A stretch of DNA of 64,000 nt from CAWJNF01 sp963844235 (GCA_963844235.1 CAWJNF010000001.1:1-64000), one strand, 5' to 3'; counted from the first letter of the stretch, positions 42,403-51,781 are shown. The notes: generated from the sequence alone by a model not told the origin. A program made the numbers and translations.

Positions 42403-43472
42403 CGTGCGATGGCCGACCCAGGGGTCACGTCGATCATCTGGTCTGGCGTGCGACTGCTGCGCGGCAGCGCACGATCGCTCGTGCCGGTGACGATCACCTG
42501 CCAACCCTTCGGAATCCCCTCGAGGAGAGCCGCTCGCCGGCGATCGTCGAGCTCGCTGAGGACGTCGTCGAGCAGCAGGAGGGGGACCTCACCGCGTCGG
42601 GCGGCGATGGCCCGAGCCTCCGCCAGGAGGAGCCCCAGCAGCGCAAGGCGTTGCTGGCCCTGAGATCCGAACATCCGCAGGTCGATCCCGGCGGCGGTCA
42701 GCTCGAGGTCCGCCAGGTGCGGGCCGGCGCCGGTGGTGCCCCGCTCGATATCGCGCTCCCGCCTGGCACCAAGTTGGTCGGCCGTGAGCTCGGCCCTGTG
42801 GTAGGCGACTTCCGCTTCCACAAGACCGAGCGCAGACGCGTGCTCGGCGAAGAGCGGGGCGAGGGCGTCGGTTACCGCAGTGCGAGCGTCGTCGAGGTCG
42901 CGGCCGAGAGCCACGACCGCCTCGTCCCACGGAGCAAGGACGTCCGACGGCGAGAGCCGGGCCCGTATCCGGCGGAGCGCGGCGTTGCGTTGCGCCACCG
43001 CCCGCGCGTACTCGCCCGGGACCTGGGATCGGGCGGGGAGGAGCCGGCCGAGCGCGCGGTCGAGGTACGTGCGGCGAATCGCCGGCGGGCCCTTCACGAC
43101 CGCGAGGCGGTCGGGCGTGAACGCGAGCGTCGGCAGGTCGCGGCGCAACGCATCCTGGCTCGCCACCGAACTGCCGTTCAGCGTCATCTGCTTCTCGCCC
43201 GAGCGGGTCAGCGTCACAACGGCGGAGACGTCCGAGACGTGGGCTGTCCTGCCGGTGAGCGCGATCCGCGCCGCGTCAGCGCCAAACCTGATCGCGGACG
43301 TCTCGCGACGAGTCCGAAACGAGAAGCCCTGTGTGCCCACGTGGATGGCCTCGAGAAGGTTCGTCTTTCCGGCGCCGTTAGGACCGGCGACGAACACGAG
43401 CCCGGGGACGAGGTCGAGCTCCTGGCGAGCATACGAGCGGAAGTCGGCCAGGCGAAGGTGTGTGACGACCAG
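42399..43472 (-). CDS. recF: RecF recombination/repair ATPase, non-standard start
   Basis: About 357 codons. THLRLADFRSYARQELDLVP, then VAGPNGAGKTNLLEAIHVG (Walker A), FGSQGQQRLALLGLLLAEAR (ABC signature) and PLLLLDDVLSELDDRRRAAL (Walker B). The family begins right before THLRLADFRSY. In that frame no ATG, GTG or TTG exists between there and deep inside dnaN. The nearest candidate is CTG 43472 (LVVTHLRL), 14 bases after the dnaN stop. Either RecF starts at CTG or an indel separates it from its start. Loads RecA at gaps. Confidence 0.9.
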   Translation of the reverse strand: MVVTHLRLADFRSYARQELDLVPGLVFVAGPNGAGKTNLLEAIHVGTQGFSFRTRRETSAIRFGADAARIALTGRTAHVSDVSAVVTLTRSGEKQMTLNGSSVASQDALRRDLPTLAFTPDRLAVVKGPPAIRRTYLDRALGRLLPARSQVPGEYARAVAQRNAALRRIRARLSPSDVLAPWDEAVVALGRDLDDARTAVTDALAPLFAEHASALGLVEAEVAYHRAELTADQLGARRERDIERGTTGAGPHLADLELTAAGIDLRMFGSQGQQRLALLGLLLAEARAIAARRGEVPLLLLDDVLSELDDRRRAALLEGIPKGWQVIVTGTSDRALPRSSRTPDQMIDVTPGSAIAR

Positions 43473-43486
43473 TCGGCCCGCTCGGC

Positions 43487-44623
43487 CTATCCGGCAAGCC
43501 GGATGGGCATGATGAGGTACCAGAAGTCGTCGCCATCGCCGGTGATCAGGCCCGGTCGCAGCGGTGTGATCAGCTTGATGCGCACCTCGGCCTCCGAGAG
43601 CGACTCGAAGCCCTCCCGCAGGAACTCCGGGTTGAAGCCGATCTCCAGCGCGTCGCCCGAGTACGAGATCGGAAGCGACTCTCGCGCCTCGCCGACGTCC
43701 TGGGCCTGCGCCTGGATTGTCAACTCGCCCTCCTCGAAGCGGAGCTTCAGCGGCGCGTTTCGCTGGGCCATCACGCCCACCCGCTTCACGGCATCGAGGA
43801 TCTCCTCGCGGGAGAGCCTGACCTCCGCCTCGAAGCCCTCGGGCTTCAGTTGGCGGAAGTTCGGGAACTGTCCGTCGATACGCCGGGCGGTCAGCACGAC
43901 CCCGTCGAGCACGAAGACGACCTGGTTCTCCTGGACGCCTACATCGACGGTATCGGCCGCGGAGGCCTGCCCGATCCTTACAAGCTCCCCGAGCGCGCGA
44001 GCCGGCACGATCGCCTCCAGCTCCCGGCCCACGTCCTGCTCGAGACGGGTCTCCTTGACCGCGAGCCGGTACGAGTCGGTCGCGGCCATGACGAGACTCT
44101 GGCCGTCGAGACGAACGAGTATCCCCGTCAGGACGGGCCGCGACTCGTCGCGAGAGGCTGCACGGCTCACCTTCGCGATCGTCTCGAGCAGTGCCGGACG
44201 AGGTACGGAGACAAGCGTCGCCGCATCGACCTCGGGTAGACGGGGATAGTCCTCGGCCCGGTATGTGTTCAGCCGGTACGAGGCAGACCCGCACGTAATC
44301 TGGAGCGTCGACTCGTCGGCGTCGTGCTCGAGGACGACGTCGCCCGCAGGCAACAGGCGCACGATCTCGAGCAGCAGACGCCCGGGGACGACGACCGCGC
44401 CGTCGCCATCGACGGTTGTGTCCGCATCGGCGCGGAGAGACATCTCCATGTCGGTCGCGGCTACCTCGAGCCGAGCTCCATCGATACGCAGGAGGACGCC
44501 GCCCAGAATCTGGACGGACCCGCGCGTAGAGACGGCACGCCCAACGAGCCCGAGAACGCGGGCGAGCTCGTCGCGAGAGCAAGTGATCTTCACAGCAGTA
44601 GCGATGGGCGTGTCTATGGCCAT
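43487..44623 (-). CDS. dnaN: DNA polymerase III sliding clamp
   Basis: 378 codons from ATG 44623. Three clamp domains of about 125 residues: start VKITCSRDELARVLGLVGRA, middle PVLTGILVRLDGQSLVMAAT and DSYRLAVKE, end LPISYSGDALEIGFNPEFLR and the C-terminal YLIMPIRLAG (usual MPMR). Ring-shaped dimer that tethers the replicase. Intact. It starts 160 bases downstream of dnaA in the usual dnaA-dnaN order. Confidence 0.97.
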   Translation of the reverse strand: MAIDTPIATAVKITCSRDELARVLGLVGRAVSTRGSVQILGGVLLRIDGARLEVAATDMEMSLRADADTTVDGDGAVVVPGRLLLEIVRLLPAGDVVLEHDADESTLQITCGSASYRLNTYRAEDYPRLPEVDAATLVSVPRPALLETIAKVSRAASRDESRPVLTGILVRLDGQSLVMAATDSYRLAVKETRLEQDVGRELEAIVPARALGELVRIGQASAADTVDVGVQENQVVFVLDGVVLTARRIDGQFPNFRQLKPEGFEAEVRLSREEILDAVKRVGVMAQRNAPLKLRFEEGELTIQAQAQDVGEARESLPISYSGDALEIGFNPEFLREGFESLSEAEVRIKLITPLRPGLITGDGDDFWYLIMPIRLAG

Positions 44624-44783
44624 GGTTAGGTTAGAAGAAGCTCGTCGTAGTCGTAGGAGTGTGAACTACGGGGAAGACATCGCTGATACGGCATCGGCTG
44701 GCGGGTCGAGGCGTGGAGCCGCCGTGTGGAAAAGATGCGGTTCTCCTCAGGGAAGCAGGCGCGACTCGGTTCTCCCCAGGTTT
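44624..44783. other. dnaA-dnaN intergenic region with DnaA-box-like site
   Basis: 160 non-coding bases. TGTGGAAAA at 44725-44733 differs at one position from the DnaA-box complement TGTGGATAA. In many actinobacteria oriC lies here, so this is one of two origin candidates. No AT-rich unwinding element is evident. Confidence 0.4.
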
Positions 44784-46121
44784 TCACGTCGCTTGCTTGA
44801 TGCGAGCTGTGAGTTCCTGGACGAGGTTGTAGACGCCACGGTCCTCGCGGATGAGCTTTGTGATGTTCGAGGTCGCGTTGATGACGGTTGTGTGGTCGCG
44901 TCCTCCGAAGTGATGACCGATCTTCGGGAGCGAGCTGTCGGTCAGCTCCCGACACAGGTACATCGCGACGTGGCGTGGGTAGACGACCGAGCGCGAGCGG
45001 CGCTGACCCACCAGCTCCTGTAGCGAGATCGCGAACCGCTCCGAGACGACCTCCTGGATGCGGTCGATCGAGATCTCGGGCGCCTCGCCCTGTGGAAAGA
45101 CGTCCTTGAGAACCTCCTGCGCCAGTTCGACCGACATGACCCGGGCAGTCAGCGACGAGAAGGCCACGACACGGGTCAGCGCGCCCTCGAGCTCCCTGAT
45201 GTTGCTAGAGACACGGCCGGCGATGAACGTCAGCACCTGGGCGTCGGGGACGTTGATCCGGTCGGTAGCGACCTTCTTTCGCAGGATGGCGATACGCGTC
45301 TCGAGGTCGGGCGGCTGGATGTCGACGATGAGACCCCACTCGAAGCGCGAGCGAAGCCGCTCCTCGAGCGTGGCGATGTCGCGAGGCGGGCGATCGGACG
45401 AGAGGACGACCTGGCTACCCGCTTCGTACAGCGTGTTGAACGTATGGAAGAACTCCTCCTGTATGCGCTCCTTGTGCTCGAGAAACTGAATGTCGTCCAC
45501 GAGCAGGACGTCGTAGCCCCGGTAGCGCTGCTTGAAGGCCTCGACTCGCTTCTCCCGGATCGAGTTGATGAAGTCGTTCGTCAGCGTCTCGCTCGTCACG
45601 TAGCGGACCGAGAACCTCGCCGAGTGCTGTGAGACATACGCCGCCACCGCCTGCAAGAGGTGTGTCTTGCCGAGCCCGGTGCCGCCGTAGACGAACAGTG
45701 GGTTGTAGGCCTGCGCCGGCGCCTCGGCCACCGCCAGCGCCGCCGCATGGGCGAAGCGGTTCGAGGATCCGATCACGAACGTGTCGAAGGAGTACCTCGA
45801 ATTGAGGCCCTCCACCCGCCGCGGGCCACGATCCTCGAGCTCCGGCGCCTCCTGCGGCAGCTCGCGGACGATCAATCGTACGCGTGCCTCCGAGCCGAGA
45901 AGGTCGCGTGCCGCCCCACTGAGCAGCTCCAGGTAGTGCCCTTCGATCCAGCTGCGGCTGAACCCGTTCGGTGTCTCGAGCACCACGACGCCGCCGTCGA
46001 CGCTTCGCGTGCGCACCTCGCCGAACCAGGTGTGATAGGTCTGATCGGAGATGGCCGACCGAAGTCGATCGGCTATCTCGGTCCATACGTCTGCTGCGTT
46101 CAGCTGCACGCCGTATTCCAC
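44784..46121 (-). CDS. dnaA: Chromosomal replication initiator DnaA
   Basis: 445 codons from GTG 46121, preceded by GGGAGGGAGTCGCGG; an in-frame ATG at 46160 would add 13 residues but lacks such a site. VWTEIADRLRSAISDQTYHT, WFGEVRTRS is domain I. NPLFVYGGTGLGKTHLLQAV (Walker A), YDVLLVDDIQFLEHKERIQE (Walker B), SSDRPPRDIATLEERLRSRF (sensor/arginine finger) are domain III. GHHFGGRDHTTVINATSNIT is the DNA-binding signature of domain IV. Domain II is very short. Initiates replication at oriC. Confidence 0.98.
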   Translation of the reverse strand: MEYGVQLNAADVWTEIADRLRSAISDQTYHTWFGEVRTRSVDGGVVVLETPNGFSRSWIEGHYLELLSGAARDLLGSEARVRLIVRELPQEAPELEDRGPRRVEGLNSRYSFDTFVIGSSNRFAHAAALAVAEAPAQAYNPLFVYGGTGLGKTHLLQAVAAYVSQHSARFSVRYVTSETLTNDFINSIREKRVEAFKQRYRGYDVLLVDDIQFLEHKERIQEEFFHTFNTLYEAGSQVVLSSDRPPRDIATLEERLRSRFEWGLIVDIQPPDLETRIAILRKKVATDRINVPDAQVLTFIAGRVSSNIRELEGALTRVVAFSSLTARVMSVELAQEVLKDVFPQGEAPEISIDRIQEVVSERFAISLQELVGQRRSRSVVYPRHVAMYLCRELTDSSLPKIGHHFGGRDHTTVINATSNITKLIREDRGVYNLVQELTARIKQAT

Positions 46122-46160
46122 CCCGCGACTCCCTCCCGACGAGACCGAGTGCGCGATCAT

Positions 46161-46418
46161 AGCACCGGTCGCCGTGAGGCCGAACGCTATCTCCAGAGGG
46201 CTTCGTCGACTCCCAAAACCAGGCGATTTGCAGGTCTTTCCTACCCTCCACAGCGGTCTCCACACCTGTGGATAACCTCCCTGATGCGGCACGGTGAGCC
46301 GCGTTCGGGTTGTGGATTGATCGGTGGTAACGAGTTGGTGTAGGGGTCTCCCGAAGGGCTGCTCTATACTGGCCCGGGATCCGTTTGTACCCGTGTTTCG
46401 GCCCGCTCGAGAAGGTCC
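46161..46418. other. Candidate oriC between dnaA and rpmH
   Basis: 258 non-coding bases between divergent genes. One perfect DnaA box (TGTGGATAA, 46267-46275), a weaker TGTGGATTG at 46311-46319, and two CTCCACA half-matches (near 46248 and 46256) cluster within 75 bases. A -10-like TATACT at 46365-46370 precedes rpmH; its -35 is weak. No perfect 16-base parS was seen nearby. Confidence 0.55.
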
Positions 46419-46553
46419 ATGAAGCGCACGTACCAGCCAAACGTCCGCCGGCGCAAGCGCAGGCACGGCTTCCGTGCGCGGATGTCGACCCGCGCCGGCC
46501 AGGCCATCGTCAAGCGCCGCCGGGCGAGAGGCCGCAAGCGGCTGTCCGCCTGA
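46419..46553 (+). CDS. rpmH: 50S ribosomal protein L34
   Basis: 44 codons: MKRTYQPNVRRRKRRHGFRA then RMSTRAGQAIVKRRRARGRK and RLSA. Invariant KRT-Q-P...KR-H-GFR-RM-T-GR-V-RR-KGR-L pattern, normal length. AAGG lies 5 bases upstream of the ATG. First gene of the plus-strand block, 7 bases before rnpA. Confidence 0.97.
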   Translation: MKRTYQPNVRRRKRRHGFRARMSTRAGQAIVKRRRARGRKRLSA

Positions 46554-46560
46554 GGGCGGC

Positions 46561-46938
46561 ATGAGTCGACGCGGCCGGCTCTCGCGCTCGCGGGACTTCG
46601 ACGCCGTGTACCGCCACGGCCGGTCGGTGTCGACCCGCTACCTCGTTCTGTACGCGTTTCCGCGCGGCGACGAGGACGAGATCGGCTCGGAGGCTCGCCT
46701 CGGCCTCGCCGTGTCCCGCAAGGTCGGCGGCGCTGTGGATCGCAATCGCGTGAAGCGCCGTCTCCGAGACGCGTTCGAGCGCGTGAGCTCCGAGCTCCCG
46801 GCCGGACACGACTACGTCCTCGTCGTGCGACCGGGCCTCGCCGAGGCCGCCGAGGCCCAGGGCTTCGAGTGGTTGGTCGACCAGGTGCGGGAGGTTGCAG
46901 GGACGGCTGGCTCCGGCGAAGAGGCGCGTACGGCGTGA
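46561..46938 (+). CDS. rnpA: Ribonuclease P protein component
   Basis: 125 codons from ATG 46561. RGRLSRSRDFDAVYRHGRSV, RLGLAVSRKVGGAVDRNRVK and RRLRDAF are the RnpA core including the RNR motif (DRNRVKRRLR) that binds pre-tRNA leaders and the P RNA. Its TGA overlaps the yidD GTG, so translation is coupled. Confidence 0.95.
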   Translation: MSRRGRLSRSRDFDAVYRHGRSVSTRYLVLYAFPRGDEDEIGSEARLGLAVSRKVGGAVDRNRVKRRLRDAFERVSSELPAGHDYVLVVRPGLAEAAEAQGFEWLVDQVREVAGTAGSGEEARTA

Positions 46939-47207
46939 GGCGGCTCGCCCGTCTCCCCGGGACCGCCGGCGTCGCCTGCGTCTACGTATACCGGTACACG
47001 CTCGGCGCCTTAGCGCAGGGTCGCTGCAAGTATCACCCGTCCTGCTCGCAGTACGCGATCGACGCGTTTCGAGAGCTCGGTCTCCTGCGCGGCAGCCTGC
47101 TGGCTGCCTGGCGGCTCGTGCGCTGCAACCCCTGGAGCCACGGCGGCGTCGACCACGTCCGTGACCGGCGTCTCTTTGCGCCGAGCCGCTCCCGCCGCAC
47201 CGCGTGA
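46935..47207 (+). CDS. yidD: Membrane protein insertion efficiency factor YidD
   Basis: 90 codons from GTG 46935 (GTGA overlap with rnpA). YRYTLGALAQGRCKYHPSCS, QYAIDAFRELGLLRGSLLAA, WRLVRCNPWSHGGVDHV is the YidD family signature with the conserved Cys (GRCKYHPSCSQYA, RCNPW). Small peripheral membrane protein that assists YidC. Slightly basic C-terminus (RSRRTA). Confidence 0.95.
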   Translation: MRRLARLPGTAGVACVYVYRYTLGALAQGRCKYHPSCSQYAIDAFRELGLLRGSLLAAWRLVRCNPWSHGGVDHVRDRRLFAPSRSRRTA

Positions 47208-48076
47208 TCCCGCTCGCCCACATCCTCACGCCGATCGAGAACTTCCTCACGGATGTCCTCGAATGGCTGCATACGTCGATCGGGCTCACCTGGGCCTGGG
47301 CGATCGTCGTGCTCGTGGCTCTCGTGCGCATCGTGATCCTGCCGCTCACGATCAAGCAGATCCGCTCCATGCAGCGGCTCCAGATGTATGCGCCGCAGCT
47401 CAAGGCGCTGCAACAGAAGTACAAGCACGACAAGCAGCGCATGAACGAAGAGGTGATGAAGTTCTACAAGGAGCACAAGGTGAACCCGGCCGCCTCGTGC
47501 CTCCCGATCGTGCCCCAGATTCCGATCTTCTTCGCGCTCTTCTACGTGCTCAAGGACTTCGAGGCGGAGGTTGTCGAGACGGATTACCCCGGCTCGTCGC
47601 TCGCGTTCCTGCACGGGCTCGTCCCGGACATCTCCGACAAGGTCAGCGAGCACTGGACGGGCTGGATGCTCCTGGTCATCTACGTCGGGAGCCAGCTTCT
47701 CTCCTTCTACCTTTCGACGACTGCAGTCCAGTCGAAGAGCCAGCGCTACATCTTCATGGCGCTGCCGTTCCTGTTCATCCCGTTCGTCATCAACTTCCCG
47801 GTCGGGCTCATGATCTACTGGGTGACCACGAACCTCTGGACCGTGGGCCAGGGCCTCGTCACGCGGCGTCTCTACCCGCGACCGACTCTCGAGATGCCGA
47901 AGCGTACGAGCCGAACGCCGCCTCGCGGCGACGAAGACGGCGACGGCGCGGCGAAGTCGAAGGGGCCGAAGCCCTCGCCACCGACGACTCAGGCGAAGTC
48001 ACCGCCATCGGGGAGCGGCACCGGCCAGCGGCCCGTGCGGCGACGCAAGAAGAAGGGCTCCAGGGCGAGGCGATGA
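47204..48076 (+). CDS. yidC: Membrane protein insertase YidC
   Basis: 290 codons from GTG 47204 (GTGA overlap with yidD). LTWAWAIVVLVALVRIVILP is TM1 with the functional Arg, then the cytoplasmic hairpin (KALQQKYKHDKQRMNEEVMK, FYKEHKVNPAASCLPIVPQI), TM segments near 170-195, 215-235 and 240-260, and a basic Pro/Lys/Arg-rich tail (QRPVRRRKKKGSRARR). The five-helix Oxa1-type core lacks the large periplasmic domain of Gram-negative YidC. No Cys-lipobox seen. Confidence 0.96.
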   Translation: MIPLAHILTPIENFLTDVLEWLHTSIGLTWAWAIVVLVALVRIVILPLTIKQIRSMQRLQMYAPQLKALQQKYKHDKQRMNEEVMKFYKEHKVNPAASCLPIVPQIPIFFALFYVLKDFEAEVVETDYPGSSLAFLHGLVPDISDKVSEHWTGWMLLVIYVGSQLLSFYLSTTAVQSKSQRYIFMALPFLFIPFVINFPVGLMIYWVTTNLWTVGQGLVTRRLYPRPTLEMPKRTSRTPPRGDEDGDGAAKSKGPKPSPPTTQAKSPPSGSGTGQRPVRRRKKKGSRARR

Positions 48077-48810
48077 GCGAGACGGACGTGGACCAGCCCG
48101 GAACCGGTGATCCCGACCGCGAGGCGGAGGCCGCCGGCGAGACCGTCGGTGAGGCGAAGTGGACTGCGCTCCGAGAGCTCGAGCGGCGGTTCCCGGGTCT
48201 CGACAAGGGCAAGGTGGAGTTCGTCGTCCTCTCCGAAGGGGAGCGGGGCCTCCTCGGGGTGGGGTTCGTGCCGGCTCGTGTCATCGCCCGGATCGGCGGC
48301 GAGCTTCCTGTGGCGGCTTCGCTCCCCGCCGAGCCCGAGGACGAAGGAGACGCGGAGCTCTCGGAGGCCGGCACCCGGCTCAAGCAGTACCTCGAGCTCG
48401 TTCGTGACGCGCTCGAGATCGAGGCGTCCGTGTCGATCCGGGAGACCGCCGAGACCCTCGTCGGGACGTTCCACGGCCGCGAGCTCGGCCTCGCGATCGG
48501 CAAGCGCGGGCAGACGATCGACGCGATCCAGCAGCTCGCCGGGGCGATTCTCTACCGTGTGGACGAGCCGCGGCTGGACGTCGCCGTCGACGCAGCCGGT
48601 TACCGCGACCGACGCCGTACCGCGGTCGAGTCACTTGCCGACCGGACGGCCACGCGGGTGGCCACCACCGGGCAGGCCGCCGATCTCGAGCCGATGAGCC
48701 CGGCGGAACGCAAGATCGTGCACATCCGGCTCAAGGATCGCGGCGACGTCGTCACCGAGAGCAGTGGCGTCGAGCCGAACCGGTACGTGGTCATACGACC
48801 GGCTGAGTGA
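48073..48810 (+). CDS. jag: KH/R3H RNA-binding protein Jag (KhpB)
   Basis: 245 codons from ATG 48073 (ATGA overlap with yidC). KWTALRELERRFPGLDKGKV, EFVVLSEGERGLLGVG is the Jag_N domain. KH domain: ETLVGTFHGRELGLAIGKRG, QTIDAIQQLA with the GKRG loop. R3H domain: GYRDRRRTAVESLADRTATR and MSPAERKIVHIRLKDRGDVV. A global RNA-binding protein linked to cell elongation and division in Gram-positives. Confidence 0.93.
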   Translation: MSETDVDQPGTGDPDREAEAAGETVGEAKWTALRELERRFPGLDKGKVEFVVLSEGERGLLGVGFVPARVIARIGGELPVAASLPAEPEDEGDAELSEAGTRLKQYLELVRDALEIEASVSIRETAETLVGTFHGRELGLAIGKRGQTIDAIQQLAGAILYRVDEPRLDVAVDAAGYRDRRRTAVESLADRTATRVATTGQAADLEPMSPAERKIVHIRLKDRGDVVTESSGVEPNRYVVIRPAE

Positions 48811-48813
48811 CCC

Positions 48814-49428
48814 TTGACTCTCGACGCGCGGCTCGACCGCTGGCTGCGCCTCCTCCTCACGACCCCGGGCCTTACGTCAGCCGCGTCCTATGACGCGGCA
48901 CGGAGGCTGCACGTGGACGATGCTCTCACGGGGCTTCCGTTCGTCCGCACCGGACCAGTCGTCGACGTGGGATCGGGCGGCGGCTCACCGGGGCTTCCAC
49001 TCGCGGTAGCCCGTCCGGAGCTCGCCTTCGACCTCCTCGAGCCGGCGCGCAGGAAGTGCGACTTCCTCGAGTCCGTGGCCCCGTCGTTTCCGAACATCCG
49101 TGTCGTTCGTGCCCGTGCCGAGAACTGGGGGCGGAAGGATGGGCGGGATGCCTATGCGGTCGTGCTGGCACGAGCTCTCGCTCCGCAGGCGGTCGCAGCC
49201 GAGTGGTGCTTGCCGCTGGTGCGCCCGGGCGGCCTGCTCGTGCTCTATGCCGGCGAGCCGGCCACCGGCCTCGAGCGGGTCGCCGAGGCGCTTGCCGCGA
49301 GCCCACCCAGGGCCGTTCCCGTCCCGGAGACGAACAGCCGCACGCTCCTCGTGTTCGAGAAGCTCGGCGCGACTCCCGAGCGCTTTCCCCGCCGCCCGGG
49401 GCTTGCACGCAAGCGACCCCTCGCGTGA
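48814..49428 (+). CDS. rsmG: 16S rRNA (guanine527-N7)-methyltransferase
   Basis: 204 codons from TTG 48814, three bases after jag. PVVDVGSGGGSPGLPLAVAR is the SAM loop, ELAFDLLEPARRKCDFLESV the acidic second strand, RVVRARAENWGRKDGRDAYA and VVLARALAPQAVAAEWCLPL the catalytic region, and VRPGGLLVLYAGEPA follows. Slightly short N-terminus (about 20 residues less than usual), perhaps because the true start lies inside jag. Conserved partner of parAB. Confidence 0.93.
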   Translation: MTLDARLDRWLRLLLTTPGLTSAASYDAARRLHVDDALTGLPFVRTGPVVDVGSGGGSPGLPLAVARPELAFDLLEPARRKCDFLESVAPSFPNIRVVRARAENWGRKDGRDAYAVVLARALAPQAVAAEWCLPLVRPGGLLVLYAGEPATGLERVAEALAASPPRAVPVPETNSRTLLVFEKLGATPERFPRRPGLARKRPLA

Positions 49429-49490
49429 GGCGCTGGGTGCGGCCTCGCCGGGCTCCTGAACCGGCCGATGCCCTCCGTAGACTCGTCCCC

Positions 49491-50246
49491 ATGGCACGGG
49501 GGGTCTACGCTGTCGCCAACCAGAAGGGCGGCGTCGGCAAGACGACCACGACGGTGAACCTGGCGGCCTGCCTCGCCGAGGCCGGAGAGCGCGTGCTCGT
49601 CGTCGATCTGGATCCCCAGGCGAATGCCACCTCGGGTCTGGGAGAGGCGGCGCCGACCGCCTCCTCGTACGACCTGCTCGACGGCGCTCCCCTCGACGAG
49701 ACGGTGCAGCCGACACGGTTCGTAAACCTCTACCTCGTGCCGTCCAGGCCGACTCTCGCCGGCGCCGCAGTCGAGCTGGCCCAGGCCGAGCAGGGCGAGA
49801 CCTACCTCGGCCGGGCGCTGGAGGGTGCGGAGGAGCGCTTCTCGTTCGTCTTCGTCGACTGCCCGCCGTCGCTCGGCCCGCTCACCGTGAACGCCCTCGC
49901 TGCGGCGAGCCGCGTGCTCGTGCCCGTGCAGTGCGAGTACTACGCGCTCGAGGGTCTCACGCAGCTCCTCCACTCGATCGAGCTCGTCCGGGGACGGCTC
50001 AATCCGCGGCTGACGATCGCCGGGATGCTGCTGACGATGGTCGACGGCCGCACGCGCCTGGCGGCGGACGTCGCCGCCGAGGTCCGCCGTGCGTTCGGCG
50101 ACCTCGTGTTCGACGCGGTGGTCCCTCGCAGCGTGCGGCTCGCCGAGGCGCCCAGCCACGGGCTGCCGATCACCGCCTACGACCGGGCCTCGGTTGGCGC
50201 GGACGCCTACTTCCGGATCGCCGGCGAGCTGGTGGAGCGGCGGTGA
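49491..50246 (+). CDS. parA: Chromosome-partitioning ATPase ParA (Soj)
   Basis: 251 codons from ATG 49491. YAVANQKGGVGKTTTTVNLA is the deviant Walker A (KGGVGKTT), RVLVVDLDPQANATSGLG motif A', FSFVFVDCPPSLGPLTVNAL Walker B, LVPVQCEYYALEGLTQLLHS the ParA signature. Chromosomal short type without an N-terminal HTH. Stop overlaps parB start (GTGA). Forms ATP-dependent nucleoid gradients to move ParB-parS complexes. Confidence 0.96.
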   Translation: MARGVYAVANQKGGVGKTTTTVNLAACLAEAGERVLVVDLDPQANATSGLGEAAPTASSYDLLDGAPLDETVQPTRFVNLYLVPSRPTLAGAAVELAQAEQGETYLGRALEGAEERFSFVFVDCPPSLGPLTVNALAAASRVLVPVQCEYYALEGLTQLLHSIELVRGRLNPRLTIAGMLLTMVDGRTRLAADVAAEVRRAFGDLVFDAVVPRSVRLAEAPSHGLPITAYDRASVGADAYFRIAGELVERR

Positions 50247-51112
50247 CGGAGCCCGCCTCCAGCCAGCGGCGAGGGCTCGGCCGTGGCCTGGCGGTGCTGA
50301 TCGGGCAGCCGGCCGGCCCCGCGGAGCTCCACGAGCTTCCCGTCGGCGCCATCCGGCCAAATCGCCGTCAGCCCCGCAAGCGGCTCGATTCCGAGTCCGT
50401 GTCGGAGCTGGCAGAGTCGGTGCGGGTGCAGGGCGTCGTCCAGCCCATCCTCGTCCGGCCGGCCGAGGAGGGCTACGAGCTCATCGCCGGTGAGCGTCGT
50501 TGGCGGGCGGCACGGGCGGCGGGACTACCGACGATTCCGGCTGTCGTGCGAGAGGCCGAGGACAGAGACACGCTCCTCCTCGCGCTCGTCGAGAACGTCG
50601 CCCGCGAGAACCTCACGGCGGTCGAGGAGGCCCGTGCCTACGCGGCGCTGCTCGACGAGTTCGGGCTGACGCTCGCGGAGGTGGCCGAGCGGGTGGGCCG
50701 GTCCAAGCCCAGTGTCTCGAACCGGCTCCGGCTGCTCGACCTGCCGGAGGACGTCCTCGCGCTCGTCGAGCGCGGCCAGCTGACGGAGGGACACGCGCGG
50801 GCCGTGCTGGCGGTGCCCGACCACGAGGAACGTCGCCGGCTCGCGCGCAGGATCGTCCGCAACGGCATGTCCGTACGGGCGGCCGAGCGCGCGGCGCGCT
50901 GGGCCGGTGCACGTGCTCGACCGAGGACGGCGAGATCACCCGTCGACCCGGCGCTGACCGACCGTGCCCGCGAGGCCCTTGCTCGGCTGACGGGAGCGGA
51001 CGTCCGAGTCGGCCCGGGCCGACTCGAGCTGCGCTTCGCGGACGAGACCGAGCTGGCCGAGCTGTGCGAGGCGCTCGAGTCCGCCGCGGGCCGGCTGCCG
51101 CTTGCGTCCTGA
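50243..51112 (+). CDS. parB: Chromosome-partitioning protein / CTPase ParB (Spo0J)
   Basis: 289 codons from GTG 50243. RRGLGRGLAVLIGQ (N-terminal ParA-interacting peptide), IRPNRRQPRKRLDSESVSEL, VQPILVRPAEEGYELIAGER and RWRAARAAGL (CTP-binding box II, GERRWRAA), LVENVARENLTAVEEARAY (box III), LTLAEVAERVGRSKPSVSNR (HTH). The C-terminal dimerisation region is present (LELRFADETELAELCEALES). Last gene of the plus-strand replication block. Confidence 0.96.
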   Translation: MTEPASSQRRGLGRGLAVLIGQPAGPAELHELPVGAIRPNRRQPRKRLDSESVSELAESVRVQGVVQPILVRPAEEGYELIAGERRWRAARAAGLPTIPAVVREAEDRDTLLLALVENVARENLTAVEEARAYAALLDEFGLTLAEVAERVGRSKPSVSNRLRLLDLPEDVLALVERGQLTEGHARAVLAVPDHEERRRLARRIVRNGMSVRAAERAARWAGARARPRTARSPVDPALTDRAREALARLTGADVRVGPGRLELRFADETELAELCEALESAAGRLPLAS

Positions 51113-51196
51113 GCCCGAACGGCGTCTCGAGCTCGGTTCTCCACCCGGTTTCGGCCGACGCCGGGCCGACGCCGGGCCGTACAATGCACCGCGTTC

Positions 51197-51781
<585 letters not shown>

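Noticed and set aside
44780..44800. Possible parS (GTTTTCACGT)
   Set aside because: Only half of the 16-base TGTTTCACGTGAAACA palindrome is matched.
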